Below, in pieces: positions 10,293-21,153 of a stretch of 64,000 nucleotides of DNA (its first letter is position 1; every line of letters starts with the position of its first letter). Source of the stretch: Zygophlyctis sp. KS116 (lineage: Eukaryota > Chytridiomycota). Made by a program: the position numbers and the translations under genes. Location: contig BAAFSQ010000007.1 in NCBI GenBank assembly GCA_054661495.1, positions 1 through 64,000 of the forward strand, in the 5' to 3' direction. The notes beneath the pieces are model-generated. The model searched no databases and was not told where the DNA came from. It worked only from the letters and a program-made list of their open reading frames with translations.

Positions 10293-10490
10293 TCATAATC
10301 GATACATTGATAATGTGTATGCTCTTGTCCTTAGAGAAAATTCTGTTTCAAAAGGTAGATATGAAAGATTCTGCTTTTTAGATTCCACATTCACTTGAGA
10401 TTTTGTAATAAACATTTCTTTAATTTTATGAGAGACTGAATAGATCTTTGATTTACAGTAATCAACAATTTTCCTCTGGATATCCATCAT
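10293..10490 (-). CDS. hypothetical small protein, SMYRL family
   Basis: 65 aa: MMDIQRKIVDYCKSKIYSVS, then a short basic middle and the C-terminus FSLRTRAYTLSMYRL. Only the tail is shared with the other family members of the island. The start is the first ATG of the frame. It is divergently placed to the plus-strand ORF at 10656. No domain is recognised. The conserved tail in otherwise divergent proteins supports this being a real gene. Confidence 0.5.
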   Translation of the reverse strand: MMDIQRKIVDYCKSKIYSVSHKIKEMFITKSQVNVESKKQNLSYLPFETEFSLRTRAYTLSMYRL

Positions 10491-10655
10491 TATTTATAAA
10501 TTAGTATTTAAAATTTTAAGGACTAGACTCTGCAATCACTCTAATTTTAGCGCAGATCTTAAGAATTGTACCCCTGTTTTAAAAAGTCTAGAACAAGTGT
10601 CATCCTGACTGTTCAATCAATTGCAGATCATTTTATCAATTTAGCCGATAAAATC

Positions 10656-10919
10656 ATGTGGCAATCATCAGAATTGATTGAAAAAGTGAATTTAATGAAA
10701 TCCTCAAATCTAAAAACCAAATCGCCTGAATCTGGAGACAAACACTATGCTACACGATCATCTACCATCAGATTATATTCCTGTAATTGCTCTGATACTG
10801 TTTACTGTTGTTTTGATCATGATTATAGTCCTATTGATTCTCCTCAATACAATTCTTGTGAAAAAAAGGCCAGAGTTGAAGATGTTTTTGAAAATACTGG
10901 TAATAAACTCCCTAGATAA
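10656..10919 (+). CDS. hypothetical small protein, LYSC family
   Basis: 87 aa from the first ATG (MWQSSELIEKVNLMKS). The frame is open upstream to about 10566 without an ATG, and a 30-nt intron there could add an exon. It shares ATRSSTIRLYSCNCSDTVY with ATRTCTLNLYSCHCNDRIY of the ORF at 11465, which shows this is the coding frame. Cysteine-rich centre. Not recognised. It is head-to-head with the SMYRL-family gene at 10293..10490. Confidence 0.45.
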   Translation: MWQSSELIEKVNLMKSSNLKTKSPESGDKHYATRSSTIRLYSCNCSDTVYCCFDHDYSPIDSPQYNSCEKKARVEDVFENTGNKLPR

Positions 10920-11034
10920 TACAAAAACTGTAAATATGTTGAGTTTTCTCATCCTTAATCTCGTAAACTTCAAGTCTCATAAAATCATTTAATAACTAAT
11001 ATATTTCTTTTCCTGAATTACTACAATAAACTCG

Positions 11035-11430
11035 TTATAATCGATACATTGATAGTTTATACGCCCTGTTCCTAAGAGACAAATCTGTTTCAAGAGGCAT
11101 GATTGGATAGTCAACATTTGTACAAGATTGTGGCTCAGTATTTTTAGATTTGTAATAAAATATTCCCCTAAAAGTCTCTGATAATGATGATTTAGTAGAT
11201 TTCATTGTAAACATTGGTTTTCGTTTGAATAATTTTAATTTACACATTGACATTACTCTTCTAGTTTTGGCTTCTGACATTTCAATTAAAAACTTGAAAA
11301 TTAGCCTTGCGGTCAAACGTGATAAGTCACAAAGCAATAAAAATCTAGTGCTGAAATCTGCGGTTGATAAGATCAGCCCATTCCCCAGCACTGAGACGCG
11401 AAATTTATCTAAAAGCTCATCAGTTTGCAT
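11035..11430 (-). CDS. hypothetical protein, SMYRL family, long form
   Basis: Up to 131 aa from the first ATG. An internal ATG at 11280 (MSEAKTRRVMSMCKL) would give an 81-aa protein closer in size to its relatives and is equally likely. The C-terminus MPLETDLSLRNRAYKLSMYR plus a final Leu matches the family tail. The middle is basic (KLKLFKRKPMF) with a Ser/Thr stretch. Function unknown. It is divergent from the LYSC-family ORF that follows. Confidence 0.48.
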   Translation of the reverse strand: MQTDELLDKFRVSVLGNGLILSTADFSTRFLLLCDLSRLTARLIFKFLIEMSEAKTRRVMSMCKLKLFKRKPMFTMKSTKSSLSETFRGIFYYKSKNTEPQSCTNVDYPIMPLETDLSLRNRAYKLSMYRL

Positions 11431-11464
11431 CAGTTGCGACAAGGCAAGTTTGACAGTTTAAATC

Positions 11465-11656
11465 ATGAATGTCTTGGATCAGGCCTTATTCTCTTTAAAC
11501 TCTCTTCAGAAATCACATACAAATTGTCAGGATATCTGTCCGAATGCAACTCGAACTTGTACTTTAAATTTATATTCTTGTCATTGCAATGATCGAATAT
11601 ATTCTTCTAATTTTCAGATTCAGCCTGAAAATGAATTCATAGAGTACTTTTTGTGA
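11465..11656 (+). CDS. hypothetical small protein, LYSC family
   Basis: 63 aa beginning MNVLDQALFSLNSLQKS and containing ATRTCTLNLYSCHCNDRIY, the motif shared with the ORF at 10656. An alternative model splices 27 nt (about 11457..11483) and joins the open frame upstream (ending KSSSVCISCDKASLT), which would make the protein longer. That upstream frame has no ATG, so the simple start is listed. Not recognised. Confidence 0.42.
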   Translation: MNVLDQALFSLNSLQKSHTNCQDICPNATRTCTLNLYSCHCNDRIYSSNFQIQPENEFIEYFL

Positions 11657-11919
11657 TTTGATGGTTACATTAGTTTTTAGATTACTGGAATTGAAACTTA
11701 AATAAATGGTTATCTTTTTTTTAGAATTATTGTTTTAATGACTTGGCATTACATGAATTCTGAGATATTTCAAAATTGAAGCATTGAACCATTGATGCAC
11801 GGAGATGGATATGGAAATGGAAAAGAGCAAAAATTTATATTTGTTTCAGATACAAAGGCGTAAAATTAAATATACATGCTATTTTATTTCTACTAAAATT
11901 TACTCTTTCAAGGCTATTG

Positions 11920-12222
11920 CTATAGTCCATAGATTGACATTCTATATACTCTCATATTTAATGACTGATCCAGCTCCAAAGGAGTCAAATAGTTTTGGCT
12001 AGAGCGTGGTAATTGTAGATCTTGACTTGATCTATTAGAGAAAATGGAGTTTCTATTGGTGTTTGAAGAGGTATCACTATCTGAGGAAGATTCCTTTATT
12101 GAACTATCAGATCTATCAGACATATCAGACAAATCAGATCTATCAGAGAAGAAATAGTTCTTCTTTTTTTGATCCATCAACGATCGTTTCCTTAACTTCC
12201 AGATATTTTTAAGAGACAGCAT
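11920..12222 (-). CDS. hypothetical serine-rich protein, SMYRL family, copy B
   Basis: 100 aa, the duplicate of 9601..9894. It differs by a three-residue in-frame insertion in the Ser/Asp tract (SDLSDMSDRSDSS) and a few substitutions such as Ser to Tyr at about position 23. Both copies keep an intact frame, the basic N-terminus and the SLNMRVYRMSIYGL tail. Frame preservation after duplication argues for a coding function. Confidence 0.55.
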   Translation of the reverse strand: MLSLKNIWKLRKRSLMDQKKKNYFFSDRSDLSDMSDRSDSSIKESSSDSDTSSNTNRNSIFSNRSSQDLQLPRSSQNYLTPLELDQSLNMRVYRMSIYGL

Positions 12223-12244
12223 TTCAAAATTATTAAAGTTTTAG

Positions 12245-12436
12245 AAAGGTATACGTGATCAATACAAGCCAATTGCAGATCTTGAGTTTAGACGGCCTGG
12301 AACACTGCAAGACGGCTTGCCAAGCGTGTCGACGAGGCGAAAACCGGGGAAATTTATGCGCTTGAACAAGAAAATCTTTAACGACTTTATGCAGATCTTT
12401 GATCAATTTGCAGAGAAATTATCACTTTACTATTAG
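12245..12436 (+). CDS. conserved open frame without clear start, copy B
   Basis: Equivalent of 9917..10108 in the second repeat copy. It is open for 63 codons to TAG at 12434..12436 and differs in copy B by at least one codon (GGTATACGT for GGTGTCCGT). Because the copies are recent, preservation of the frame is only weak evidence of coding. Confidence 0.22.
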   Translation, partial: KGIRDQYKPIADLEFRRPGTLQDGLPSVSTRRKPGKFMRLNKKIFNDFMQIFDQFAEKLSLYY

Positions 12437-12556
12437 TCATAATCTAATGGAATGATGCAATTTGATTTACGATTGATTCTCTAAATTCATTAAATTAATA
12501 AACTGTAATTTGTAAATTTTGCAGATTTTGGAAATTATGAGAATTTAGCTATAATT

Positions 12557-12638
12557 TCATTAATTGAACAAAATACAAAAATTTAGATAAATTTAGTTCA
12601 TTAATTGAACAAAATACAAAAATTTAGATAAATTTAGT
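12557..12638. repeat. two tandem 41-bp AT-rich units
   Basis: A 41-bp unit starting TCATTAATTGAAC at 12557..12597 is repeated exactly at 12598..12638, directly after repeat copy B and before the end of the RING gene. The rest of 12223..12679 holds only the upstream part of copy B. Confidence 0.85.
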
Positions 12639-12679
12639 AAAAACTTAAAATTGATGATTTATTAGATGACAGATATTTG

Positions 12680-13249
12680 CTAGCATTGGTGACCATATGG
12701 GTCTCCATAAGATTCAAAATCTTCCGATTGATCATCTGAAAAATAATCATCAATCATGTACAATTGGTGATCCATACATTCCCCACAATTACATATTGAA
12801 ACGGTATCATTCTGCATATCATCAAAGTAATCATCCTCCACTGACACCGCATCACTTTCATCAATATTTTCAATCATATGAGTACATTGACATTCATCAT
12901 CTAAAATTTCCCAATGACAAACCAAACACCTGAGAATCCCATCTGTTTCATCCTTTATAGTTGGTTTAATGTATTTATTCCATCTGAACATGACCCTATG
13001 AGCTGCAATATCTTGAGAATTTTGTGTTATTTTTTCAACTTGATCTGTTAGAATAAGATTTGAAACTGGCTCTTGAGTAACTTTAGATCTGCAGATTGGA
13101 CATTCAACAACATTTTCCAGCCATCTCTGTAAACAATTTCCACAAAATGTATGACCGCATTTTATGGTATGTGGATATTTAAAAAAATCTAGGCATATAG
13201 TGCATGATAAACTAGATTTAAAGAAGGAGATTAATTCTTGATCGCTCAT
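12680..13249 (-). CDS. C3HC4 RING-finger protein
   Basis: Intronless, 189 aa. An N-terminal RING finger at about residues 16-54 has all ligands in order: CTICLDFFKYPHTIKCGHTF, CGNCLQRW and CPICRS. A second cysteine cluster (LRCLVCHWEI, CQCTH) and an acidic C-terminus with CNCGECMDHQ follow. It is a probable E3 ubiquitin ligase. The RING resembles the RNF8/CHFR class, but no FHA domain is present. Substrate unknown. It borders the accessory island. Confidence 0.75.
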   Translation of the reverse strand: MSDQELISFFKSSLSCTICLDFFKYPHTIKCGHTFCGNCLQRWLENVVECPICRSKVTQEPVSNLILTDQVEKITQNSQDIAAHRVMFRWNKYIKPTIKDETDGILRCLVCHWEILDDECQCTHMIENIDESDAVSVEDDYFDDMQNDTVSICNCGECMDHQLYMIDDYFSDDQSEDFESYGDPYGHQC

Positions 13250-13402
13250 ATAATCACCCTACCCTTCTCACTGTTTTGAAATTTGAATTTTAAAAAAATT
13301 TTCTTTTTATCTATTGCGGTCTTATTACGTTTTATTATTACAAAATTAAACTCTAATAAAAAAGTGGCCAGAGTATTGAGTCTGGGAGTTTAGTATTGTA
13401 TC

Positions 13403-14326
13403 ATGTTTAATTCAGTCATGGGTTGGATGTTGTGGTTTTCAAAGCTATCGGTGTATCTGATACTGTTTTTATTTTCTGGAATTATGGGACTATTATATTT
13501 TAAACAGAATCTATTGATCTATCCTTCGCAGTTTCCGCCAGGCTCAAGAGAAATTGTAGATAAACCAAGCGTTTATGGTATGAATGATTTTGAGGAATTT
13601 AGTATTCGATCAAAAGACTCTGTAAAGCTGACTGGATATTTAATTAAATCTCAAAATGCTAAACATACAATCTTATATTTGCAAGCGAATGCTGGGAATA
13701 TAGGTCACAGGCTTCCGATCGCTGCGAGACTTTTAAATACTCTAGGAAATGTTAATATTTGTATGATCAGTTATCGCGGGTATGGTCTATCAGAGGGCCG
13801 TCCTTCAGAAGTGGGAATTAAAATGGATGCAGAGTCTGCTCTAGATTTTTTATTACAGCATCCAGATGTGTCTGGAACTAAAATTGTACTTTTTGGACAA
13901 TCTATTGGTGGGGCAGTTGCGATTCATTTGGCGGCTAATAGAAAAGAGATTCATGGGATGATTATTGAAAATACTTTTACAAGTTTAGTAATCTATCTTG
14001 GAATTAATGTGTAGCCAAAGCTAATTCCTTTTGTAATTCCTCCTTTACGTTATTTTACATTTTTATGTCATCAAATTTGGGATTCTTATTCTGCAATTTC
14101 ACTTATTAAAGATACTCCAGTATTGATGTTGAGTGGATTAAAGGATGAACTTGTACCGCCTTCTCAGATGAAACAGTTGTATGATGAGTTTCGTAAACGT
14201 GAAAAAGAGAGTTGTGTGGAATTTGTGTCGTTTGAAAATGGTACTCATAATGATACTTGTCTTCAAGAACAGTATTTTGAAAGTATTCATGAATTTTGGA
14301 AAAGATGTTTAAAAGAAAATAATTGA
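13403..14326 (+). CDS. ABHD13: ABHD13/Bem46-type alpha/beta hydrolase
   Basis: 298 aa after removal of a 27-nt intron (13988..14014) whose retention would give an in-frame TAG. An N-terminal membrane anchor (LILFLFSGIMGLLYF) is followed by the hydrolase fold with oxyanion-loop region LQANAGNIGHRLP, nucleophile elbow GQSIGGAVA, acid in SGLKDELVPPSQM and catalytic histidine in ENGTHNDT. Bem46/ABHD13 proteins are membrane-anchored serine hydrolases with uncertain substrates. The stop codon lies within the tail of the convergent RINT1 gene, an 18-bp overlap. Confidence 0.9.
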
Positions 14327-16176
14327 TTTTACTTTTTCATGAACAAATTCTACTTTTTTGGGATTGGTTACTCCTTGTTTTAGAATAAGTGGTAAAAGTC
14401 CATTTTCAAAGTCATACTTTCTAATAGTACAAGAATTTAATTCTTTTTCAATCATGCCAATCATCTTGTCACGCATTCTTTTGAAAGAGAGTTTAGACCA
14501 ATGCAACTTCAACACTTCAAAAACTGAGTCAATTACTACACAGACATTTGCAAACCTAGGAGACACCAGATCAATTTTAGAATTAAATTCTTCAGTTTTA
14601 CGCTTGTAATCATACATGGTATTTTCCAACAAGACTGAAAATTCATCATAAAACAATTTTTCCATTTGAAGCTGTATAGAAATAAATTCTTGACTGATTT
14701 TTTCAAAAACATTTTCATCTTGTTCAATCTCCAAAATAAAAATCATCTCATTAGTCCAAATATCTAGCCATTGATTGACTTGAACTATCCCCAAATGATA
14801 ACCTGCAAGACTAGTCAATCTCTGACAAACACTTGACAAGGAAGCTTTTTCTGATTTTATCGGCTTAAATGTAATTTCCATCTCTTCTTTCAATTCTTGA
14901 ATACTACCCTTGAAAGACTCTAATAAAACCAGAAATATTTCATTAAAAAAGTATCGCTTTTGATCAATAGTCAAGAATTCAAAATATTCGTCTACAATTA
15001 AAATTAAAAACAAATTACCAGTGATGGACTCAATCAATCCAATCATCATTGTACAACAACTCACAGAATCAGTAGTTAAATCACGTTCCCAAGCCTCTTC
15101 TTGACTTATCCATTCCTTTAATTTTTCTAAATTCCCCTTTAATTGATGCCTTGTCCAAATTTCTAAAAAAACATCATCAGAAAACAATATTCCCAATAAA
15201 CTTGTCTGAGCCCCAAAAGAATTTTTTAGAGTCAAGTCAAAATTCAAAACTTGCTGTACAAGATGCAACACAACTGGAGAGTCTGAAATTTTCGAAATTT
15301 CTCTTTTAAATTTATCATTCAGCTCCAACTGAAACCCCAGAATAAAATCACCAAAAACATCAACATTATCCATACTGACTATTGGCTGAATTTGAGTCTT
15401 TATCCATTCTGACGTCCCTGCTAATACCCCACTCACAAACCTAAATACCCATTCAGGCTATTGATGAGATTGTCAAAAATCACCTTTTCTATTCGATTTG
15501 TAGGTCTATTCCCTGAAAAATGGTACCTGAAAGCAATCAGGGGCTCTTTGAGTAAAATTGTAGAAACAAAATTTGGTTCTTTTTTGAGTGAATGAAATCT
15601 AGAATTTTAAATTTTCTAAAAATTACTTGATTCCCAATAATAATTCCAATATTTCACTTTTAATAGTACTTAATGGTCCATTATACCATCCAACAGTTTT
15701 TAATTCCTCTTGTAAAACCCTATTTTCCATTGAGATTCTATAAATTACTTTTGAGCTTCCAATTTAAGAGATTTTGTAGACTTTTGAATAAATTCTCTAA
15801 TTTCTAAACTAAATTCATTTAAATCTAAATTTAATCTTTGAGACACATCTTTATATAAAATAAGAGCCTCCTTAATGTCCAACGTGTCCATAACTGAAAA
15901 GTCATGAATTATGCTTTTTAGTAAAACTAGTTGAGAATGATATTTTTTATACTTTAAAAGCTTCTCTGAGCATTGTAAGAGTTTGATTGATTCTGAAAAG
16001 TCTATTGTGCAGTTGAATTTTGAGAATTTACAAGACTCTGAGAGAATTAGAGACTTTAAATGATTTAATTCTCTCAGAGTCTCTTCTCTAGACTCTTCAA
16101 GTATTTTATATTCCTGCTCTATATTTGAACTAGCAGAGTATGGGATTATAATTTCTTCCGAATCGATTGACGTCAT
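14309..16176 (-). CDS. RINT1: RINT1/Tip20 vesicle-tethering subunit
   Basis: Four exons (three introns of 26-28 nt) give about 595 aa. A coiled N-terminus is followed by the diagnostic AFRYHFSGNRPTNRIEKPEW motif, reached only after splicing the intron near 15454-15479. The helical RINT1/TIP20 domain completes the protein (LAGYHLGIVQVNQWLDIW; CVVIDSVFEVLKLHWSKLS). With Dsl1/ZW10 and Sec39/NAG it forms the Dsl1/NRZ complex that tethers Golgi-derived COPI vesicles at the ER. It is shorter than human RINT1 (792 aa). The start codon overlaps a TGACGTCA site and is 11 bp from the AK9 start. Confidence 0.88.
16168..16175. promoter_or_regulatory. CRE-like palindrome at the RINT1/AK9 starts
   Basis: A perfect TGACGTCA overlaps the first codons of RINT1 (ATG ACG TCA on the minus strand) and ends 12 bp before the AK9 ATG. 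With so little space, any shared promoter element must lie within the coding ends. Confidence 0.3.
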
Positions 16177-16187
16177 TGAATTGTTAA

Positions 16188-19100
16188 ATGAGAGTTCGAT
16201 ACTTTTTATCTGGAAAGCCTGGTGTGGGGAAGACTGTCTTGGCAGAAAAACTAAGTTCTACCTTGCAAAGCGTAAAAATACTCACAGATTCAGCATGGAC
16301 TAGTGTTTTACAAGATCAATTGTCTCAAGATTATTCTAATGTATTTATTGGATTTTATAAAATTATAGATTTCTCAAACTCTGTCTAATGGTGCGTGTAC
16401 GACTCAAGAACAATTGTTAAATTGGGTAAATGGAAAGATTGAAGGAGAAGAAGCGAGTTTTAAAGGTATTTTGTTAAATTCTAAAGATTAAAGGTTATAT
16501 ATTGGATGGGATTCCTGTACTTTCTGAATTAGAAGAGGAAGAACCAAAAAATATTAAATTAATTAAAGATATTTTATCAAAAGGAAAAGATCAATTTGTG
16601 TCGGTTTTAGTACATTTGTCGATTTCAGATGAATCATTAATTAGAAGAAGAGCAGCACAATGGTTAGATCCAAAGACAAATATCATATATTCTGGGGCAC
16701 AAGTTGCTTATTCTAGACAAAGAATAGCACAAGGCTGGGAAGAAGGTCCAGATGAATTGGCTATAGCTGAAGAGGAATATTTTAATAAACAAAAGAAGGG
16801 TGAAGAAGATGAGGAAGATTCAGGGGATCAAGAAGAAGATGAAGATTCAAAGGTTCCTCAGAATAATGAAGGCTCAGAGGAAATAGATATTTTTAGGAAT
16901 CGTACAACATGGCCAATACTTTCAGAAGAAATTTTGAATAGACTCTTGAAAAGGCCTGAAGATGATCCAAATAATGTGGCAGAACAGTTGAAGAATTATA
17001 GTCTGAATGAAAAATGGCTAAATCAGTTGAGAAATGATTATTTTGATTCTTTACACATTATTAATATTGATGGTTCAGATCATCCAGATGCGATTCTCAA
17101 GAACATGTTGACAAGGATTGAACTGCTGGGTTTATCAATTTTTAGAGCTCCAGAAATCAAAGTATTGGCCCCGCCAGAAGGTGGTTTTAGAGGTAATTTT
17201 CTTTAAATAAACATCAGCTCTTGGAGAAGCAGACGTTATTAAATATTGGCAGACTGCTCAATTAGAGGAAAAAGAAGGCAGGCGTGAAATCAGTAAATGG
17301 GGGATATTCTGTCCTGTTTATTTTTATCATAATCAAACTCTGTCTGTGGGATCTATTGATTCATGCGTAACTTACAAGGGAAACATTTACTTTTTCTGTA
17401 ATGAAAACTATCAAAGAGAATTCTGTTCTAATCCAGACAAATTTTATAACAATACTAAATCTATCAAAGATTTACAAATATCAATCTTGGGCGGTCCACA
17501 TTCAGGAAAAACAAAGCAGGCGAAAATTCTGGCTTCAAGATACAATTTAATTTATTTAAGCGCCGAAGAAATTCTTTTGGCTTTAGATGAAGATTCAAAT
17601 CAGGAGGAGCTTAAAAATACTAGACAATCTTATGGTTTGGTAACTAAAAATGATTTTATTCAATAGATTGTCCAAACTCTTAAAAGTGGTGCTAACTTAA
17701 AAGGTGAACAACTCGTTAAACTATTCCAAGAAGAACTAGAAAAAAAGAAATCTGATTCTGTAAATGGATGGGTTCTTGATGGATTTCCACAGAATATGGA
17801 CCAATTGGCTGCATTAAAAGCCGCAGGATTTTTGCCCAAACACATCGTTTTTCTAAAAAACGGTAACTGATTTTTACTTATCCATCATAGACATCAATGA
17901 TGAATTTGTCAGGTCTCGCGCAGATACAATGAGATCTAGTTCCAAGACTGGCCGCAGAATAGATGCACCTCAGCTTCGCGCATCTTGTTTGTCTGGAAAG
18001 TCATACTTGAACAGCTTAGCGTGGACCCCAGAGCTGGAAATCGCCATGTATCCAAACTTTGATAACATGTACAATGGATTCAAAGAAGAATTATCTCAAA
18101 TTACTGAAGCTTTTAATGAACAGAGACTGACGGTTCTACAGATTCAAGCGGAATATCCAGCAGCAAAAATATTCAGCGCTATTTTGAATATGATAGACCC
18201 AATGATACCGAAGGCTACTGTACTATCTTCAAAAGATGTTTCTGAATTATCAGAGAATATTGAATATGGCTTGACCAAGGATTACTGCCCTGTTACTTTA
18301 CGTGACTCAAATGTTTTGATTCGCTGCTCAAAAGATTATGCAGCAAAATACCAGGTATTATGACAATTTGTTGACCAAGTAAGTCATTAGTTTATTTTTT
18401 GGCCTCTGATGAGGCGCGGGCTCAGTTTTTAGTTGAACCATATAATTATGTTAGCAATATACAAATACCGCCTTTAAGATTGGTTTTCTTGGGACCAACA
18501 GGCGCAGGTAAGACAACGTATATCAAGGAATTGAAATCTTATGGGGCTATTCACATAAATTACTCAGAGTATCTAATTGAATTTGCTAATAATCTATCGC
18601 TCTCTCAGTCTCTCAAAGAAGAAATTATGCATGCGACTAATAATGAAATTGGAAATCTATCTAAATCTGCCACTTTAGAAGTCTTAAAGTCACTTTTTAA
18701 ACTTGAGGTCAGTTCATCATTAACTAAGGGATAGCCGTATGTATCTAAGGGATTTATTTTGGAAGGTTTCCCCCAGACAAGAGCTAACGCTGAACTCATG
18801 GTCAAAAATCAACTTTTTGTCGATGCATTCATTGATTTAAAAGTACCATCTGAGATTTGCTCGAGAAGATTGTTCATTCAAAAATTTAAAAAAGATCTTG
18901 AAGCATCGGATTCGTCTGGAGTAGCATTTATGCTAGAGCTCACAAATAAGTAACTATCTTCAATATGATTTACAATAGAGCTGAAATGGAAATCAATCAA
19001 ATATCTGAAATCGCGCCTGCGATTCAGGGAGTTTCCCTTATTCCCAGTATAGAAATAGATGCGAGTCGTTTTGTCAGACCAGTAGTCAGTTCGATAAAGC

Positions 19101-21122
19101 GCGAGCTAGCGTATCTCACTGGAGAAGTAGGATTCCATCTGCTAAACCCATAGAGAAAGAATTTACTTCTTAACCCGATTCAAATTTCAAAAAAGAAAGC
19201 AGCTACGATGCTCAAATTCGGAATAAAGGATTATAGTCTATGCGGGTGATATATATATTTCTTAATAATAGGAAACAGTGCCCCGTTTCTTTAAAGAGCT
19301 CTGGAAATATTTCAGTCTCGTCTGAAGGATCAAATCCGATCATTTTGATGGACAAGATTTATTTTCTCAAAAATCATAAAGCTGCTCAGGTAAATATTGG
19401 CTCGATTTAAGATCCTAGGAATTCATGAAGAATCCGCTTTTTTATAGACTTGATTCGGAGATGAAGCCATTAGTTTGCTCCACATTAGCAATTATTGGTG
19501 CACCGAAATCAGGGAAAACATCTCTGGCTCGAAAAATAGCTGCTGAAAAAGAGCTAATATATTTGAGCGTTCCGTTTATACTCACCACTATTCTGAATGG
19601 AAAAGATACTAGCTCTTTGTGCGAAAACCTAAAATCTTGTCTTGAAAGGGGAGAAGTAGTGCCAGATTCTCTATTGACGGAAGCTATTTTTACTGTAACA
19701 TCCAGAGTTCAAAATATGAGTAAAGGGTATTTTATAAAATTGGTTGACCTTGAATAGATGGATATTGGACGGCTACCCAAATACTATTGAGCAAGCCAAG
19801 CTGTTAGAAAATGCAAATTTAACACCTCATATTATTGCAAACGTGTCCATCGAAGAGAGTCTGGCAATCAAAAGAACAGAGGCTGATTATATTACTGGTC
19901 TGGGGTATGATTCACTATATTTTTACAAGCAGTGATAATTTAAAAAAATTGAATGCTGTTGGTGTCGCAATGGAAAGATATTTCGCATACAATGAAAACA
20001 ACAAACAGATTGCATCATTCTATAATCAAAAATATGCTAATTTGTTGGATCTTGATGGTTCTCAATCCAATTGGCTAATCAAAGAAAAAATCAAGGAAGA
20101 AATGAACACATCACTCAAATATCGCCAGAACTACCTTGAAGGCAAAGCACATCACAGTGCCGTATCAACTTATAACGTTGGACATAGTTTAGCTCTGGTT
20201 CAGTCTAATATGGGGAAATATTTAGACTACTGTCCTGTTTGCTTTGTCGACAGTAACGAGTTAAAAAAAGGCCCCAACTCATTGCGTTACATGGCTGAAT
20301 TCAATAATCTATTTTATCGGATGATTGGGCAGAAAGAACTTGATATATTTCTTGCTTCTCCAGAAAGATATGTCGATGGCCCGAATCTTCCGAATGATTT
20401 ACCAATACGTCGGCATGAGCAAGATCTCACAGTTAGCGATTTAAAGTTAGAACTGGGTGGGTATTGCCCAGTCTCTCTGAAACAAGGGAAAGCCGGGTAA
20501 GAGAAATTTGGGGTTTATTGTTAGATTTGAAAGCCTTCTTTTAGGTAAAATGGAATATTTAGCTGAGCATTCCGGGCTATTCTATGCCATGGAATCTAAT
20601 GAAAACTTATTGCAGTTTATGAGGTATTTTATTGGTGAATACTAATGATTTAGAACCCCGTGGAAATATACAAATCAAATACTGCCTAAAAAGCTACCAC
20701 CTCCTTCTGAGCCAATACCTATTCAAGGACTCCCAATCATTGGTTATTTAGAACAGAGCGTAGCAACGTCTTTAGTAGATGCATTGAGCTCACTTGGTCA
20801 TGCTAAACCCAAATATCCATTCAAATCATTAAAGGGATCAGCAATTGAATATCTAGCCTTATTTCTGAAATGTATGCCATTTATTTGACTAAGTAGAATA
20901 GCTTCCAATCCAAAATCGAATGATTGGATCAGGAATAAATTTCGGACAAAGCTAGAAATGTTCCAAAAAGATTGTGATCTAATCAAATCTATAGCGAGTG
21001 ACTTTCATGCATGCAACGATGAATTTAAAAATGTTGCAGAACGTCCTTCTCAACTTGATTTCAATTTGGGTATTTTGGACAATCTGAAAAATCGGAATAA
21101 TGGTGGCTCTTACGCAATCTAA
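16188..21122 (+). CDS. AK9: adenylate kinase 9-like multidomain nucleoside monophosphate kinase
   Basis: About 16 introns of 25-31 nt are removed to give about 1495 aa. There are four P-loops: GKPGVGKT near residue 8, GGPHSGKT near 410, GPTGAGKT near 715 and GAPKSGKT near 1000. Each of the first three is followed by a lid/substrate segment with (L/I)DGxP or LEGFPQ, and the fourth by WILDGYPN. Between them recur YHS-like cysteine modules: ICPVYFY, YCPVTLRDSNVLI, CPVSLKSSGN and YCPVSLKQGKAG. The end AIEYLALFLK...RNKFRTKLEMF matches the AK9 tail. AK9 phosphorylates NMPs and is linked to motile cilia in animals. Its start codon is 11 bp from that of RINT1. Confidence 0.9.
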
Positions 21123-21153
21123 GAATATTGTTTGTTTACTAGCGTTTAATAAA

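Larger units (their letters stand above)
11872..12540. repeat. direct duplication, copy B (669 bp)
   Basis: Second copy of 9553..10212, same orientation, 9 bp longer because of an in-frame insertion inside the small gene. The copies bracket the four divergent small genes at 10.3-11.7 kb. Identity stops abruptly at both ends, without a recognisable target-site duplication. Confidence 0.95.

Noticed and set aside
10747-10992. A plus-strand frame with a strong membrane-helix-like stretch (PVIALILFTVVLIMIIVLL).
   Set aside because: The overlapping frame shares ATRSSTIRLYSCNCSDTVY with a second gene, while the hydrophobic frame is interrupted by a stop in that homologue.
9541-12540. The 0.66-kb direct repeats as terminal repeats of a transposon.
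   Set aside because: There is no transposase, reverse transcriptase, inverted terminal structure or target-site duplication. The repeats each contain a gene of the local family.
13988-14014. An in-frame TAG in the ABHD13-like gene, suggesting a pseudogene or stop-codon readthrough.
   Set aside because: The TAG is the last three bases of a 27-nt GT...AG intron whose removal restores the conserved sequence.
15446-15453. An 8-nt GTATTTAG gap in RINT1 that would also fix the frame.
   Set aside because: A standard 26-nt intron just upstream gives NRIEKPEW, the conserved family motif, and is far more credible.
21100-21153. An earlier start for cyclin Y (MVALTQSKN...).
   Set aside because: It overlaps the end of AK9 in another frame. 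The ATG at 21154 gives the N-myristoylation motif MGNSNSN expected of cyclin Y.
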